A stretch of 64,000 nucleotides of DNA from Fragilaria radians. Taxonomy: Eukaryota > Bacillariophyta > Fragilariophyceae > Fragilariales > Fragilariaceae. Below the pieces are notes generated by a model, which ran no database searches, had not been told where the DNA came from, and worked only from the letters and a program-made list of their open reading frames with translations. The stretch spans positions 551,672-615,671 of the forward strand of contig CAAAJI010000003.1 in assembly GCA_900642245.1 (NCBI GenBank), written 5' to 3'. Within the stretch, counting starts at the first letter, position 1, and each line of letters begins with the position of its first letter. Below, one piece after another: positions 11,328 to 21,506 of the stretch. The position numbers were made by a program, and so were the translations under genes.

Positions 11328-12530
11328 TTATGAGCAAATGACTTTGTCCATATTCTTGCCGTTGTATAACAGAACGGCGCAAACAACGTTGACAATACCC
11401 ATTGCATATATAGAGTTAAGAGTTGTCCCAAATAAAAACATGGAGAGAACCCCAGTCATGACAACGGAAATTGCTGTGGCATATGATTTGAGGACAGAAT
11501 CTGCATATTTCAAAACCGAAGCCACAATGAGACCGCCAATAGCACTGTTGAAGATGGACACGAACGCCCCCGTTGTAAAGTTGTGTAGAAGTCCGTGTTC
11601 CATAATGACATTGTAGTCAATGACAACGGCGTATACTCCCAGAATTACTAGGGAGACAAGAGCTAATTGAACTTGCATGTAGGCTAGAGAATAATTTTGA
11701 CGTGCCACATTGTTGTTTCGCTGTGCCTTGATAACCTTTTCGGTGTAGACGGACGCAAAGCCAGAGCTCGCCGCAATGCCTAGTGATGGTGTAGGTTAAA
11801 AAAGAAGGAGCTTTAACGGCAAAGCGAATTAAAAAATGGACTTACCTAGGGTTGCCATGATTCCTTTGGTATTGCTGGAGTCATTGCCTTCGAGTTTTCC
11901 TTGTTGAATTTGATTTCCATTGATCAACATCACTCCCGTTGTGAGTAATACTAAAGATATGATTTGAATGTATTTGAATTTCGTACGGAGAATGACCCCC
12001 GAAAAGGTAGCTGTTGTTAACAATTTGGTTTGAACTAGGACTGAAAACATGGCAGCGTCGAGATTGGCCAATGCTACGTATTCCATGGACATTTGAAAGG
12101 AATAGGCCGCAGCGGGAATGATGAGCAAAAGAGAATGCTTGTAATCGTCTCTCAAAAAGGTGTATACCGAGGATAATGGACGCTTATCCACTAGAAGAAT
12201 GTAGGCGAGACATAAGATCAATTTGACGATTTCTACGCCAATTACAGCAGCACTGGTGAGAAATTCAGGATGCGCTTTCATGACATAACGCATCAATAAA
12301 TTCTTGAAACAATTTTGGATCGCCAAGAGAGAAAGAATTTTAAGTCCAAGGGAAGATACGATCGGCGAATCTAATGATTCCGGCTTTTTGAGTTCTTCTT
12401 CATCTTTTTGACCTTTCAAAGGGACAGTTTCTGATTCTACACTACCTTCTTCGATTGTCGAAGACGATCGTATAGGAGATGCGAGGTTGGACATGATCCG
12501 AATGATTGAACGTTGAATGATGATTACCAA
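11328..12530 (-). CDS. Nucleotide-sugar transporter, SLC35A-like, 2 exons
   Basis: Exon 1 is 12530-11846 and exon 2 is 11779-11328. The 66-bp intron starts GTAAGT and ends CACTAG. The join is phase 1 and gives 378 residues. The product belongs to the UDP-galactose/UDP-GlcNAc/CMP-sialic acid transporter family, Golgi or ER antiporters that exchange nucleotide sugars for nucleotide monophosphates. Diagnostic stretches are YVALANLDAAMFSVLVQTKLLTT in the middle and, created by the splice, SGFASVYTEKVIKAQ. Membrane segments continue to LNSIYAMGIVNVVCAVLLYNGKN at the end. The first ATG gives a 12-residue hydrophobic-basic extension; a second Met (MSNLASP) may be the true start. The sugar carried cannot be predicted. 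It is divergent from the PrmA gene, 165 bp apart. Confidence 0.9.
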
Positions 12531-12695
12531 AAAACTTGTAAGTTTCCGTCAAGCGATTTTAAATTCAAAGGTCATTCTTCCGTACTACAGTGACTAAGGT
12601 AAGTAGGGCGTGATATCTTCCAAATATCTTTTTTTTCGTGACGTCCATCCATCCAATCCAATCAAGCACTTTTTGAATTTCTAAATTTCAAAGCA
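12531..12695. promoter_or_regulatory. Shared divergent promoter region
   Basis: Only 165 bp separate the start codons of the sugar transporter (minus) and PrmA (plus). Both 5' ends and both core promoters must therefore lie here unless an upstream non-coding exon exists. No convincing TATA box or named element was seen. The stretch contains a T-run and a repeated CCATCC. Confidence 0.4.
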
Positions 12696-13892
12696 ATGGC
12701 GTCATTTCTCTCTCTCAAGTATTATGTAACATGCCTCCTTATCATACTCATCAAGATAATGAATAAAGCACATTCCTTCCAGATACTTCATTCACAACAC
12801 TCTGCGTTTACAAAATTATACGAATCGGCTGATGCATCAAGTGCCGCAACCTTAAGATCCATGATTTTTACAAATTTAGATCGCGAACGACAACAGCCTC
12901 AATTGCTATGCGACTTTCTTATGGAAATTGGTGCCTGTTCTACCAGCATTACCGATTCTTACCGAGGAACAGAGAAGGAAACTCCCATCTTCCTTGAACC
13001 TGGCTATATTGAATCGAAAAACGTTAACACTGCAGACAACACTGCTCTGTCTAGGTGTTGGAAATCTTGTACGGTAACCGCTCATTTTGCAGCATCTACC
13101 GACTTGAGATGGATCGCCGATTTGACACAAGAAAGTTTTGGAATGACCTTGGATTACCATATTGATGACTTGCCAGATAGAGATTGGGTAATGCACGTTC
13201 AACAAAGTTGGAAGCCTATACTTGTGCATGGGATTGTCTTACGATTTCCATGGCATACAAATGAAGATGTGACTCAAATTGCAGGGGAAAACTGCGTTGA
13301 ACTCAAGCTAGAAGGTGGAGTTGCATTTGGTACAGGAGAGCATCCGACGACACAGTTATGTTTGGATTGGATTCAACAAGTTTTAAGGACAAAAAGTGTA
13401 ACTAAAGTCATGGATTATGGATCTGGATCAGGCGTGTTAGGTTTAGCCGCTTGTGCATTGGATCCGTCTATAACATCAATCGGTATAGACATTGATGTTG
13501 ATGCGGTACGGATTGCAAATCAAAATGCAGCCAACAATAATCTCAACATGATCAATTATTTGCCTCCAATTGTTGATAGTATGGATGATGAATCGAAATC
13601 TATACTCATGCGAGCCATGCAAAAAAATCAAGGCACTGTATTACCTTCACTCCTTGATGGTCCTTACTACGATGTCTGTGTTGCAAACATTCTAGCGGGG
13701 CCTCTGGTAACCCTTGTCCATACTTTGGCTAACCTTATCAAGCCAGGTGGGGCTTTAGGACTGAGCGGGATCTTGGCCCCTCAAGCAAATATGGTCATAG
13801 ATGCGTACAGAACGTACTTTGAGGATGTGCATGTTGCGAAGGAGCTGGAAGGGTGGATTCTTATAACAGGAATTCGAAGGTTGGATCCATGA
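12696..13892 (+). CDS. prmA: Ribosomal protein L11 methyltransferase (PrmA), organellar
   Basis: The 398-residue protein is a PrmA-type SAM-dependent methyltransferase that trimethylates ribosomal protein L11. Family marks are GGVAFGTGEHPTTQLCL (about 207-223), the SAM-binding glycine loop MDYGSGSGVLGLAA (239-252), the acidic loop GIDIDVDAV (263-271) and VANILAGPL (329-337). Bacterial PrmA is roughly 290-300 residues. The extra N-terminus has a hydrophobic stretch (about 8-22) followed by NKAHSFQ, where Phe28 sits at the likely signal cleavage point, as in diatom plastid-targeting leaders. Plastid import, acting on plastid ribosomes, is therefore the likeliest location; a mitochondrial role is the alternative. 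It is one exon. Confidence 0.9.
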   Translation: MASFLSLKYYVTCLLIILIKIMNKAHSFQILHSQHSAFTKLYESADASSAATLRSMIFTNLDRERQQPQLLCDFLMEIGACSTSITDSYRGTEKETPIFLEPGYIESKNVNTADNTALSRCWKSCTVTAHFAASTDLRWIADLTQESFGMTLDYHIDDLPDRDWVMHVQQSWKPILVHGIVLRFPWHTNEDVTQIAGENCVELKLEGGVAFGTGEHPTTQLCLDWIQQVLRTKSVTKVMDYGSGSGVLGLAACALDPSITSIGIDIDVDAVRIANQNAANNNLNMINYLPPIVDSMDDESKSILMRAMQKNQGTVLPSLLDGPYYDVCVANILAGPLVTLVHTLANLIKPGGALGLSGILAPQANMVIDAYRTYFEDVHVAKELEGWILITGIRRLDP

Positions 13893-14800
13893 GTTCAAGA
13901 ATGAAATTACGAAATTGGCAAGGACGGAAAATGTTATAATACATGTCGATAAAAATATACTTGGCATTCACATACATGCGCTCTTCTATCCTCGTTTTGT
14001 GAACTTGATAATTTCTCAAGCCATTTCGATCTTAGAATTACAAAAAGCTTAGCCTAATGTCAAAAGTCAATAACACTCTAATTTACGCATTTTGCTCCAT
14101 ACATAAAGCTTTTGTATTGTACAAAGATGATTTGTTATGGATTTCGGCTATTCCCTACGAATTGAGTGACGTTGTGCATGCAGCCTTTGTAATAATGAAA
14201 GTGACACCAACAAAGTGATGGTCTACGACTTCGAATTGCTCATCATACGTATTTTGGCTTTTTTTAAATTTCTAGGCAAGACAGTTGAATAGATGCTGCA
14301 CCAAAAAGTAATGAATTATAGTTCTTGGACTATCTGAATTGCTTTCCAAATTGTTTATTTATTCCTGAAGAATGTTTAACCCTTTTCACAACTCCAAATT
14401 TCAAATCCAAAAAAGTTGAAATCAAGACTTTTGCATGAATGTAAAAGCCTAACACACTTGCTGAAAGATTACAAGGAATTCCAATGATGAGATACAATCT
14501 GTATTGCATCAAGGGCACTATGCGCACATTCTAGTTGGAAAAGAATGTCAAGCAAAGAAACGGGTGAGAGGAAAATAATACTGAACTCCTCTTTGCCTAA
14601 GCCTAAACACTCATTTCCGAAAGCAAGAGGAGGAAGATCTGCATAATTGTTTAGGTTGGAAAAAAGAAAAGGATATTTTTGGGTATTAGAAACACTTACC
14701 TCATAGTTGGTTAGTGAGTTTGATATCACAAGCCCTGGGATTGCATTTCTTATGCTGTGTATTTTATGACCAGAAAGGTTTAGATGATTTTAGTACGATG
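13893..14800. other. Intergenic; possible spliced 3' UTR
   Basis: No supported gene lies here. Read on the minus strand, downstream of the zinc-ribbon gene stop, there is a good donor (CTATGAG then GTAAGTG near 14704). A possible acceptor (TTATGCAG, near 14640) follows. This would suit a short intron in the 3' UTR of that gene or in an unannotated transcript. The rest is AT-rich and featureless. Confidence 0.4.
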
Positions 14801-17800
14801 TCAGAACCAACGGATTTCCTTTTCAGACAATCTTGCAGGTGCACGAGATTGAGAAGAAGTTGGAGGACGTCCAACATTAGAATGCCGAGGAGACGAATCT
14901 TCCGCTTCCACTACACTCTTCTCTAATTCCTCAATTGCTAATGCAGCTGATGCAAGGCGGTCTATTAACATTTCAACTTCATTTCTATTCTCCCTACTCT
15001 CTTGTTTATGCTCACTTGCGATCCTTGGTCTAAGCAAAACCTTCTCATTCCAAACCAAGGCATCTAAACATTCTGATTGGACAACATCATCATCATCCAA
15101 CATGGTGGATGACTTGAAAAAGTCTTGTTCAGAATCGGGAGATTCGACATAAAGTAGTTGACTTCTCTGATCACGATACAATTTCGAGCTGCTTTTTGTT
15201 GTAGAGAAACTGTTCTCCGGGGATTCGTTGAATTTCACTGACCTGCTAGCATCACTTTTTCCCTTCATGATGAAACTAGAATTCCCTGTCATAGAAACTT
15301 CACTTTCATCGCGAACATTGTGCTTCTTGGTCTGATACTTTGAATCGAGTTGATGATCAATATTGAACATACGCGGTGAATTGTAATCATCATGTGTATC
15401 GATTCCCGATTCATGTCTTTCTTGACTGGAAATTCTAGGTTCAGGACTCCATACTAAATGTTTTAAAGCGAGTTCTTTAGTTTTTGGCCCAGAGAATTCA
15501 ACCATGTCATCTGTATCATACATTGCAGCCGTAAATGCATCCACACTCTCACCAGGTATCAAATATAAGACACACCGAGGGTTGCGACAAATTAAGCCAG
15601 GGGATGAACGCTTTTCAAATTTTAGGTCGCCTTTGCAAGAACGACAAATTGAGTCATTTTGCTTACTTGTCCTGATAACATGATGCAACACCAAATCGGT
15701 TTGGGCTACGCTTTCTACCTGCATGTTTTGGGCTTTGGATTCCATTGCAGGTTGCGCGCGAGATGCTGATGAAGGTTTAGAGGATACATCGTTGGCTGAG
15801 GAATACGACGTGAAGGAATCAAACTTTAAAATCAGTTCCTTGTCATCCTTCAGATAAACCACAGCTCCAGTGTCTGAACGTGATGAACTTTCTGTGTAGC
15901 TATTTCTCTCGTGAGAGCTATATTCTTTAAATTTGATAGGAAGCTCGTTGACTGCTGGACTTTCTTGATCCTCTTTAAATACAATATCTGATATCAGAGT
16001 TAAGTCGTCATGCAAGTTATAAGTTTGAAGCCTTTTATCCTGAGGAAGAAAATCATGGCCTTTCCATTTATTTGATACATACGAATGTCCTTGGTTCCAC
16101 TTTGCGAAGGATTCAGTTTCAAAGCCACTTTCAGGTTGCAGATCATTTTTGGGCAACACTTCATTACAATTTACCTTACATCCATTGTTCCTACTAAGGG
16201 GAAAGCACATTGTTTCATCGTTATATTGCCTTTGTCCGCTAGACCTTGAATCTCTTGTTGAAAGGGTTGCTACGCTCAAAGACTCGCCAAATATCTTTCC
16301 CTGAAAACCACTTTTTTCATTTGTTTGCCACGTATCCTTAGATTTAAAGTCTGAGGTAATTGAATACTTCCCATTTTTTGGCAAATTGGTCTCATCCCAA
16401 TAGTATTCGGTTTCATTTTGGGGGCCTAGTCTTACATCATGCATGTTTGTCAATAATGTAAATGACGGGGAAGAAAAGCTCTTTGTATCCAAGTTCTGTG
16501 AAAATGATTTTGATACCTCCATTTCATCGCCAGCATTACTTGGAGATGGTTTTAAATCAAGGTTGCGATTCGAAGGATCACTCTGTTCTCGAGTAATAAT
16601 GCCATGCTGCTGCTGATTCGTTTTACCCACACTCTGCGGTAACAAAGTTTGGTCAAAATTATTCTGTGATGCCTCTGATAGAAAAACTTGTTCTTGAACA
16701 CTTTTGTTTGTGATAAAAGACAAAAGAGCTTCGTGATCATGGATGTCAAGATTTTCAGGGATGGCAAAATATCTTAAACCACTATTCGTGGGAACGGACT
16801 CTTGAAAAGTAGAGAGTCGTCTATCGCCTTCTAAATCCTTGCTTTTTTCTCGATGATACTCGGTGTGATCAGTTTCATTTTTCTCTCCTTTGGTTTTCGC
16901 TTCAGAAACACTTAAATGCGTATTGAAGTTATAAGGGAGGCTGCTCTCCGATCTGTTGGCTTCCAAAATCCTTTCTGAACTGATGCATACAGCGCATTCA
17001 ACTTCGCCCAAGGGGGATTGCATGAGAGGGGTTAAACATTGAGTACATTTTGAGTTTGTCAACAGCCAACCAGAGAGTAGTCTACGATAAACTTCTTGAC
17101 TCCCGATTTCTCTAAAGAAATGTTAGCATTAAATGGGATAAATTAGGTCAACGATTGTCAAGGAAACTTACACCTCATAACCTTCAGATCCCGAAAAGTC
17201 AGAGTTTTCGTCATTCTGACCGATTTCCTCCTCGGAATCCTGTTCAATGATGTCATAAACTCCTTCACCATCGACTAAAAAGTTACGGTGAAGCGAATCA
17301 TTAACATCCTCACGAGTCTCGTCGTGATCCCAATTGATCAGAAGTCCTGAAATATCTTGTTGATCCTCTGCTACGGCGATCTGCTTTAATGACTCAAAGG
17401 GACCTTCAGAATCATCCCCTTTATCCAACTGGGAAAGTCGGCAATTTTCGTCTTCATGATAAGTCGCTTCCCTAGCGTCATCAATTAAAATATGTGATTC
17501 ATCCTTTCTCATTAGATTGTTCACGTTAGAAGTTGAGGCGAAAATGTAGTCGTCTGTATTATCTCGTTGCTCCGCGCGAGGGGAAGGTGATTGCTGCATA
17601 TTACTATTATGCAACATATTTGGACTATCTAGTCCATTGGAAAAGGTGTTGGAAGTTTTATTGACTATTCTTTTCGGTGAACTGTCAGAATCGAAAGTAT
17701 CAAGTATGGCTTGACCCTTTCGACGTAAATCAGCTCTCTTCTTTGCCTTCTTGAACACCAAGGGACAGACAACGCACTCACTAATACCCTTATTCTCCAT

Positions 17801-19712
17801 AACTGGCATTTGGCAATGATTACATTGTGTCTGAGTTAAAATAAACCCCTCCATCAATTTTCGCCCGATTGCCTTAGTAGCTATGTCTCGTCTTGTAGAA
17901 AAATGAGTTAGGAGGTAGTGAACAATGATCATAAACTAGAATTACTTACTTCTTCTCGTAATCTTTGATGATAGATGCCTCCTCTTTAAGAGTGTAACAA
18001 GAACCAAGAGATTTATCGTCGGTCTCCATGTCAGATTGTAACATTTGACATTCAACGCTAATATTGTTCTCTGCTAAACCTTTGTTTACTTCCCTGGTTT
18101 CTGTTCCTTGTATTTGAATTACTATTTCAGGGTTTCTTGACACATCCGACGTAACCTCCGGAAATTTTGGGGTAGGTGACGTAATTACTTTTAAGGGTTC
18201 GGGTATTCTCATGAGACTAGTTGGATCGTCGAATACTTTCATTTTCATAACGTCAGCCTGCAACGCCTGAGAGGTTAATGTTAACTCCTCTCCCTTTCTT
18301 TGAATCCTTTCTGGATGTTGTGACAAAGGAGCACGACTTCTCGGATCGAAAGAAAATCTTTTATTCATTACGGAAGGTAAATCAAAAACAGTCTCTTTTT
18401 CTGTATCCTCCAGCAAATCCATGTATGCCCGACGACGTAAGGGAGACCTAGGTATTCTATGAGAATTAAAAAATCCATGATTTTTCTTTTTCTCGAATGG
18501 CTCGTCATCTTCTATTGAATACCTGTCGGGTAGTCCTGGACTGGATGGAAAACTAGTCCTAGGAATGATACCCATACGTGGTGTTCTTCCCTGCATCAAT
18601 GTGTCCCACTCTATAGGTTCTCCGTCATTGGGGCATATTTCAAAATGAGAAGATGGAACAGATGATTTAGGTGATGACTCCTCCACCATCAACGAAAGCT
18701 CAGGATTTTCGAAGATACGAGAGTTTGTAGCAGGAAAGCTTGATAAGGAATCCCCCTTACTTGACATTATTGTGATGCTGCCATGTGATGGACGAAAGGC
18801 AACCTTACTTAGCTTAGATCCATCCTCTGAAGTTCCAGCATCTGAAGAGGACGAAGAAGACGTAGAAGCCAACCAAGATGCTAAGTTCGAAAGCATTTGA
18901 TCCTGACGTTCCTCATCTCCTTTTTCCTGAATAACATAAACTTTACAATTAGGGCAATAAGGTGGAATGGGTCTAATTGCCTCAGAAGACACAGTTCTTT
19001 CATGAGTATTATGCTTCCTGCTTGCCATCTGATCAATACACATTGAATCACAGTACTTTCCTACAAAACTTTCCAAAATCGAAACTAAGGGGACAGCAAA
19101 TCCACAGCTAGGGTATGTTGTGGCTGCAGTGCTTGCGACCTCAATGTGCGAGATAAAGCTTTGTGGATCATAATCTTGAATTGGATAATCGTCTTGACAT
19201 GATATAATTGGACCAGATCTATTGTGATCTAACGATCTTGTGGTATGTGAAGAAACTGAATGGCTTAAAACGACAGGCTTTCCTCCGTCGTTCGAAGTGG
19301 ATAGGTCTTGATACAACAGAGGCATTGAGCACTTCGGACAACCTTGCAATGGGATGACAGTATCTCTCGTATTTTCTTTGGAGAAAAGAGACTCATCTCG
19401 TGATATTGATGGTTTTTGAGCTTTAGTCTGATGATGCTGCTGTCGAAATCGTCTCTTAGCAGAGATTGCGGCCTGATCACCAATGTTGGGTGTTGCTCCA
19501 GGATCTAAAGTGCCAGATTTCATTTCAATCTTCTTTGGTATATGAAGCGATGACGGGATCCTTTTATTTCCTTTAGGAAGAGATAATCTAGAGTGCCTTA
19601 AGTTATCATTTTCCGTGTCGGATTTAGCGACAGCAACAACCTTCAAATTTTGTGAGTGATATTTGTCGGGCGGTGGCGCCAAGTATGTCGAGTTCGGTAA
19701 TGCAGAAACCAT
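14801..19712 (-). CDS. Multi zinc-ribbon protein, SSSCA1/autoantigen-p27-like, 3 exons
   Basis: Exons are 19712-17950, 17891-17172 and 17111-14801, with introns of 58 and 60 bp, both phase 2. The joined protein has 1597 residues. Two clear autoantigen-p27 (SSSCA1, ZNRD2-like) zinc ribbons begin just after the two introns. The first contains GRKLMEGFILTQTQC, then CNHCQMPVM and CVVC. The second contains YRRLLSGWLLTNSKC, then CTQCLTPLM and CAVC. Weaker CxxC pairs occur in exon 1 (CPKCSMPLL; YCPNCKV) and late in exon 3 (ICRSCKGDL with CRNPRC), so there may be four ribbons. The long connecting regions are Ser/Asp/Glu-rich and probably disordered. Human SSSCA1 is a single-ribbon protein under 200 residues, so this architecture is much enlarged. 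Cellular role unknown; a scaffold or mitosis-related function would be guesswork. Confidence 0.8.
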
Positions 19713-20918
19713 GCTTATTTATTGCAAATGAGGTGTCAAATGCAGAACAATCTTAAAGGCAAGCGATATCTTGCTTTACGTTCCAAGCTTGGGTCGATCC
19801 TTCTGTAGTCGTCCGCGATGGTGAATCGATTTCCGCTTCATGAGAAACATAAAAACGACCGTTTTTTTTCGTTGAACAATAATTCTTGGTATATTCTTAA
19901 AAAAATAGAAAAATAAAGTGGCTTGGAGCGCGCGGTCCCATTCAACTGGGGGGTCGATGTTCAAACAACAGAGATTAAGACGTCAATAGTACGACTCGAA
20001 CCAAAGTGAATTGACGCGTCAAATAACTCAAAATAATTCTATAATTTGCCATTGAGTTGTACCACAGAACAGATATTGTCCAATGGTAGAATGAAGACAA
20101 GAAACAAAGATAAAAGTGAAGAGGGACTACCCTTTGGAACTGCAGTTAGTTATTTACGATAGCTACTTCCTTTTGCTAGATAAGCATATTCATTTCTTCA
20201 TTTTCCTCTAGATCTCTCTTTGTTCCTGATCACACTTTGAGAGAAAGAATAATGATTTTTGACGTTAACATTTTTTGAATTCAATCAATTTGATTCTTTT
20301 TAGCTTGCGTAGAAATAACGGAGAATATCCTTAATTTTCCACTTGTCAGTCAAATTTTAGATGAATGTACTTTGAGATTAACGTTATGAAATCTTAAGAG
20401 TTATTATAAGCTCTCATGTTGGAATCCTTGCTTTCACTCATTGTTGAGGTGATAAAATATTACGCTCTTAAGTATGCTTTGAAGTCCTATTCGGAACATT
20501 CAGGGTCTGGATCCTTTTGCTGCTTTGTTATCTAAAGTGATGTTTTTCCTACAAATTAACATTTTTAAGTTTCTGATTCTCGATATGTATTTCATTTTTG
20601 TGACTTTGTTTGTTGTTGACGACGATAATCAGTAAGAGCACACCTGTCAAGCGAGAGATTCGTTTTAGGTGTCTTGTTGCATATCGCGCGTTTCTCATGA
20701 CGTAAGCATCTAAGGATGTCACGTTTTGTCAACTCATGACAACCCCAATATCGAAGGTACTGGAAAGTCTTAGAAGGTACAGCAAACTCAATAGTCGTCT
20801 AAAAACATATTTCACACCTGATCGATCGTTTCCATCACACATTGAAATTTCACTGAATTTTCTGTCAGAAAGGAATTTCGTTGACAACCGCAGATAATTT
20901 GCTTGATAAAGTACACCG
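19713..20918. other. Intergenic, divergent promoter space
   Basis: About 1.2 kb lies between the zinc-ribbon gene (minus) and a small membrane protein gene (plus), so both promoters are inside. Frames seen are short and have no family features. The sequence is AT-rich. No RNA gene or repeat was recognised. Confidence 0.5.
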
Positions 20919-21392
20919 ATGACATCTCTTGTTCTCCTTCTACTCATTCTCAGTACTTTGATTCAAGTGAGTTCATCGTCTACATTGTCTTTGTCATCTG
21001 ACGCCTTCTTGGGAGCCAAAAACAGTCGACCGGTTAGAGAAACACTCAGGACCACAAAAATGAATGTCAGATACTTATCTGATAAACACGATACCGATGA
21101 TGATGATAGCAGTGAGAGTAGTAGTAAAAGTAAAGCAAGTAGCAATGGAGACGATGAAATAAAGGTATCCAAGCCCTTAGTACACAAAACGGTACCTTCC
21201 ATGAAGACAACGGACGACGACAACAATAGTACTTTCACTCCTCCACCGGAAGTGGAACCCCCTTTTTGGAAAGAAGCGGTGTCGGCCCTTTTCTTATTTG
21301 GTGCCATGGTGCTTTGTATCGCAACAGCAGTCAAGGCACGATGTAACGCAACGGGGTACCGCGAAATCCCTTCTACAACGTTGGTGGTGTGA
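20919..21392 (+). CDS. Small type I membrane protein, unknown
   Basis: The 157-residue protein begins with a clear signal peptide (hydrophobic residues 3-17, then small residues). A Ser/Asp/Lys-rich lumenal or outer part follows, including DTDDDDSSESSSKSKASS. A second hydrophobic helix lies near the C-terminus (about 121-140). The short tail contains a tyrosine motif, GYREIPSTTLVV, that would face the cytosol. No family was recognised. The signal, membrane helix and tail arrangement supports a real gene rather than chance, and an equally long antisense frame is low-complexity. A surface or vesicle protein is plausible by inference. Confidence 0.6.
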   Translation: MTSLVLLLLILSTLIQVSSSSTLSLSSDAFLGAKNSRPVRETLRTTKMNVRYLSDKHDTDDDDSSESSSKSKASSNGDDEIKVSKPLVHKTVPSMKTTDDDNNSTFTPPPEVEPPFWKEAVSALFLFGAMVLCIATAVKARCNATGYREIPSTTLVV

Positions 21393-21506
21393 AAATCGGA
21401 TAATCTAGAATGAAGGGGAAAATAGTTCTATGAATAGATTTGAAATTAATAATCCTCAGAATTTCTAGCTATTTCATCGCATCATGAGAGTAGTGACTTG
21501 ATGAAA

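Noticed and set aside
19981..20025. Possible tRNA (revcomp contains GGTTCGAGTC)
   Set aside because: No matching acceptor stem, D-arm or anticodon arm could be paired around the T-loop-like phrase.
20963..21334. 123-codon minus-strand frame opposite the small membrane protein gene
   Set aside because: It is antisense to a frame with signal peptide and membrane helix, and its Ser/Leu runs simply mirror Asp/Ser codons of the other strand.
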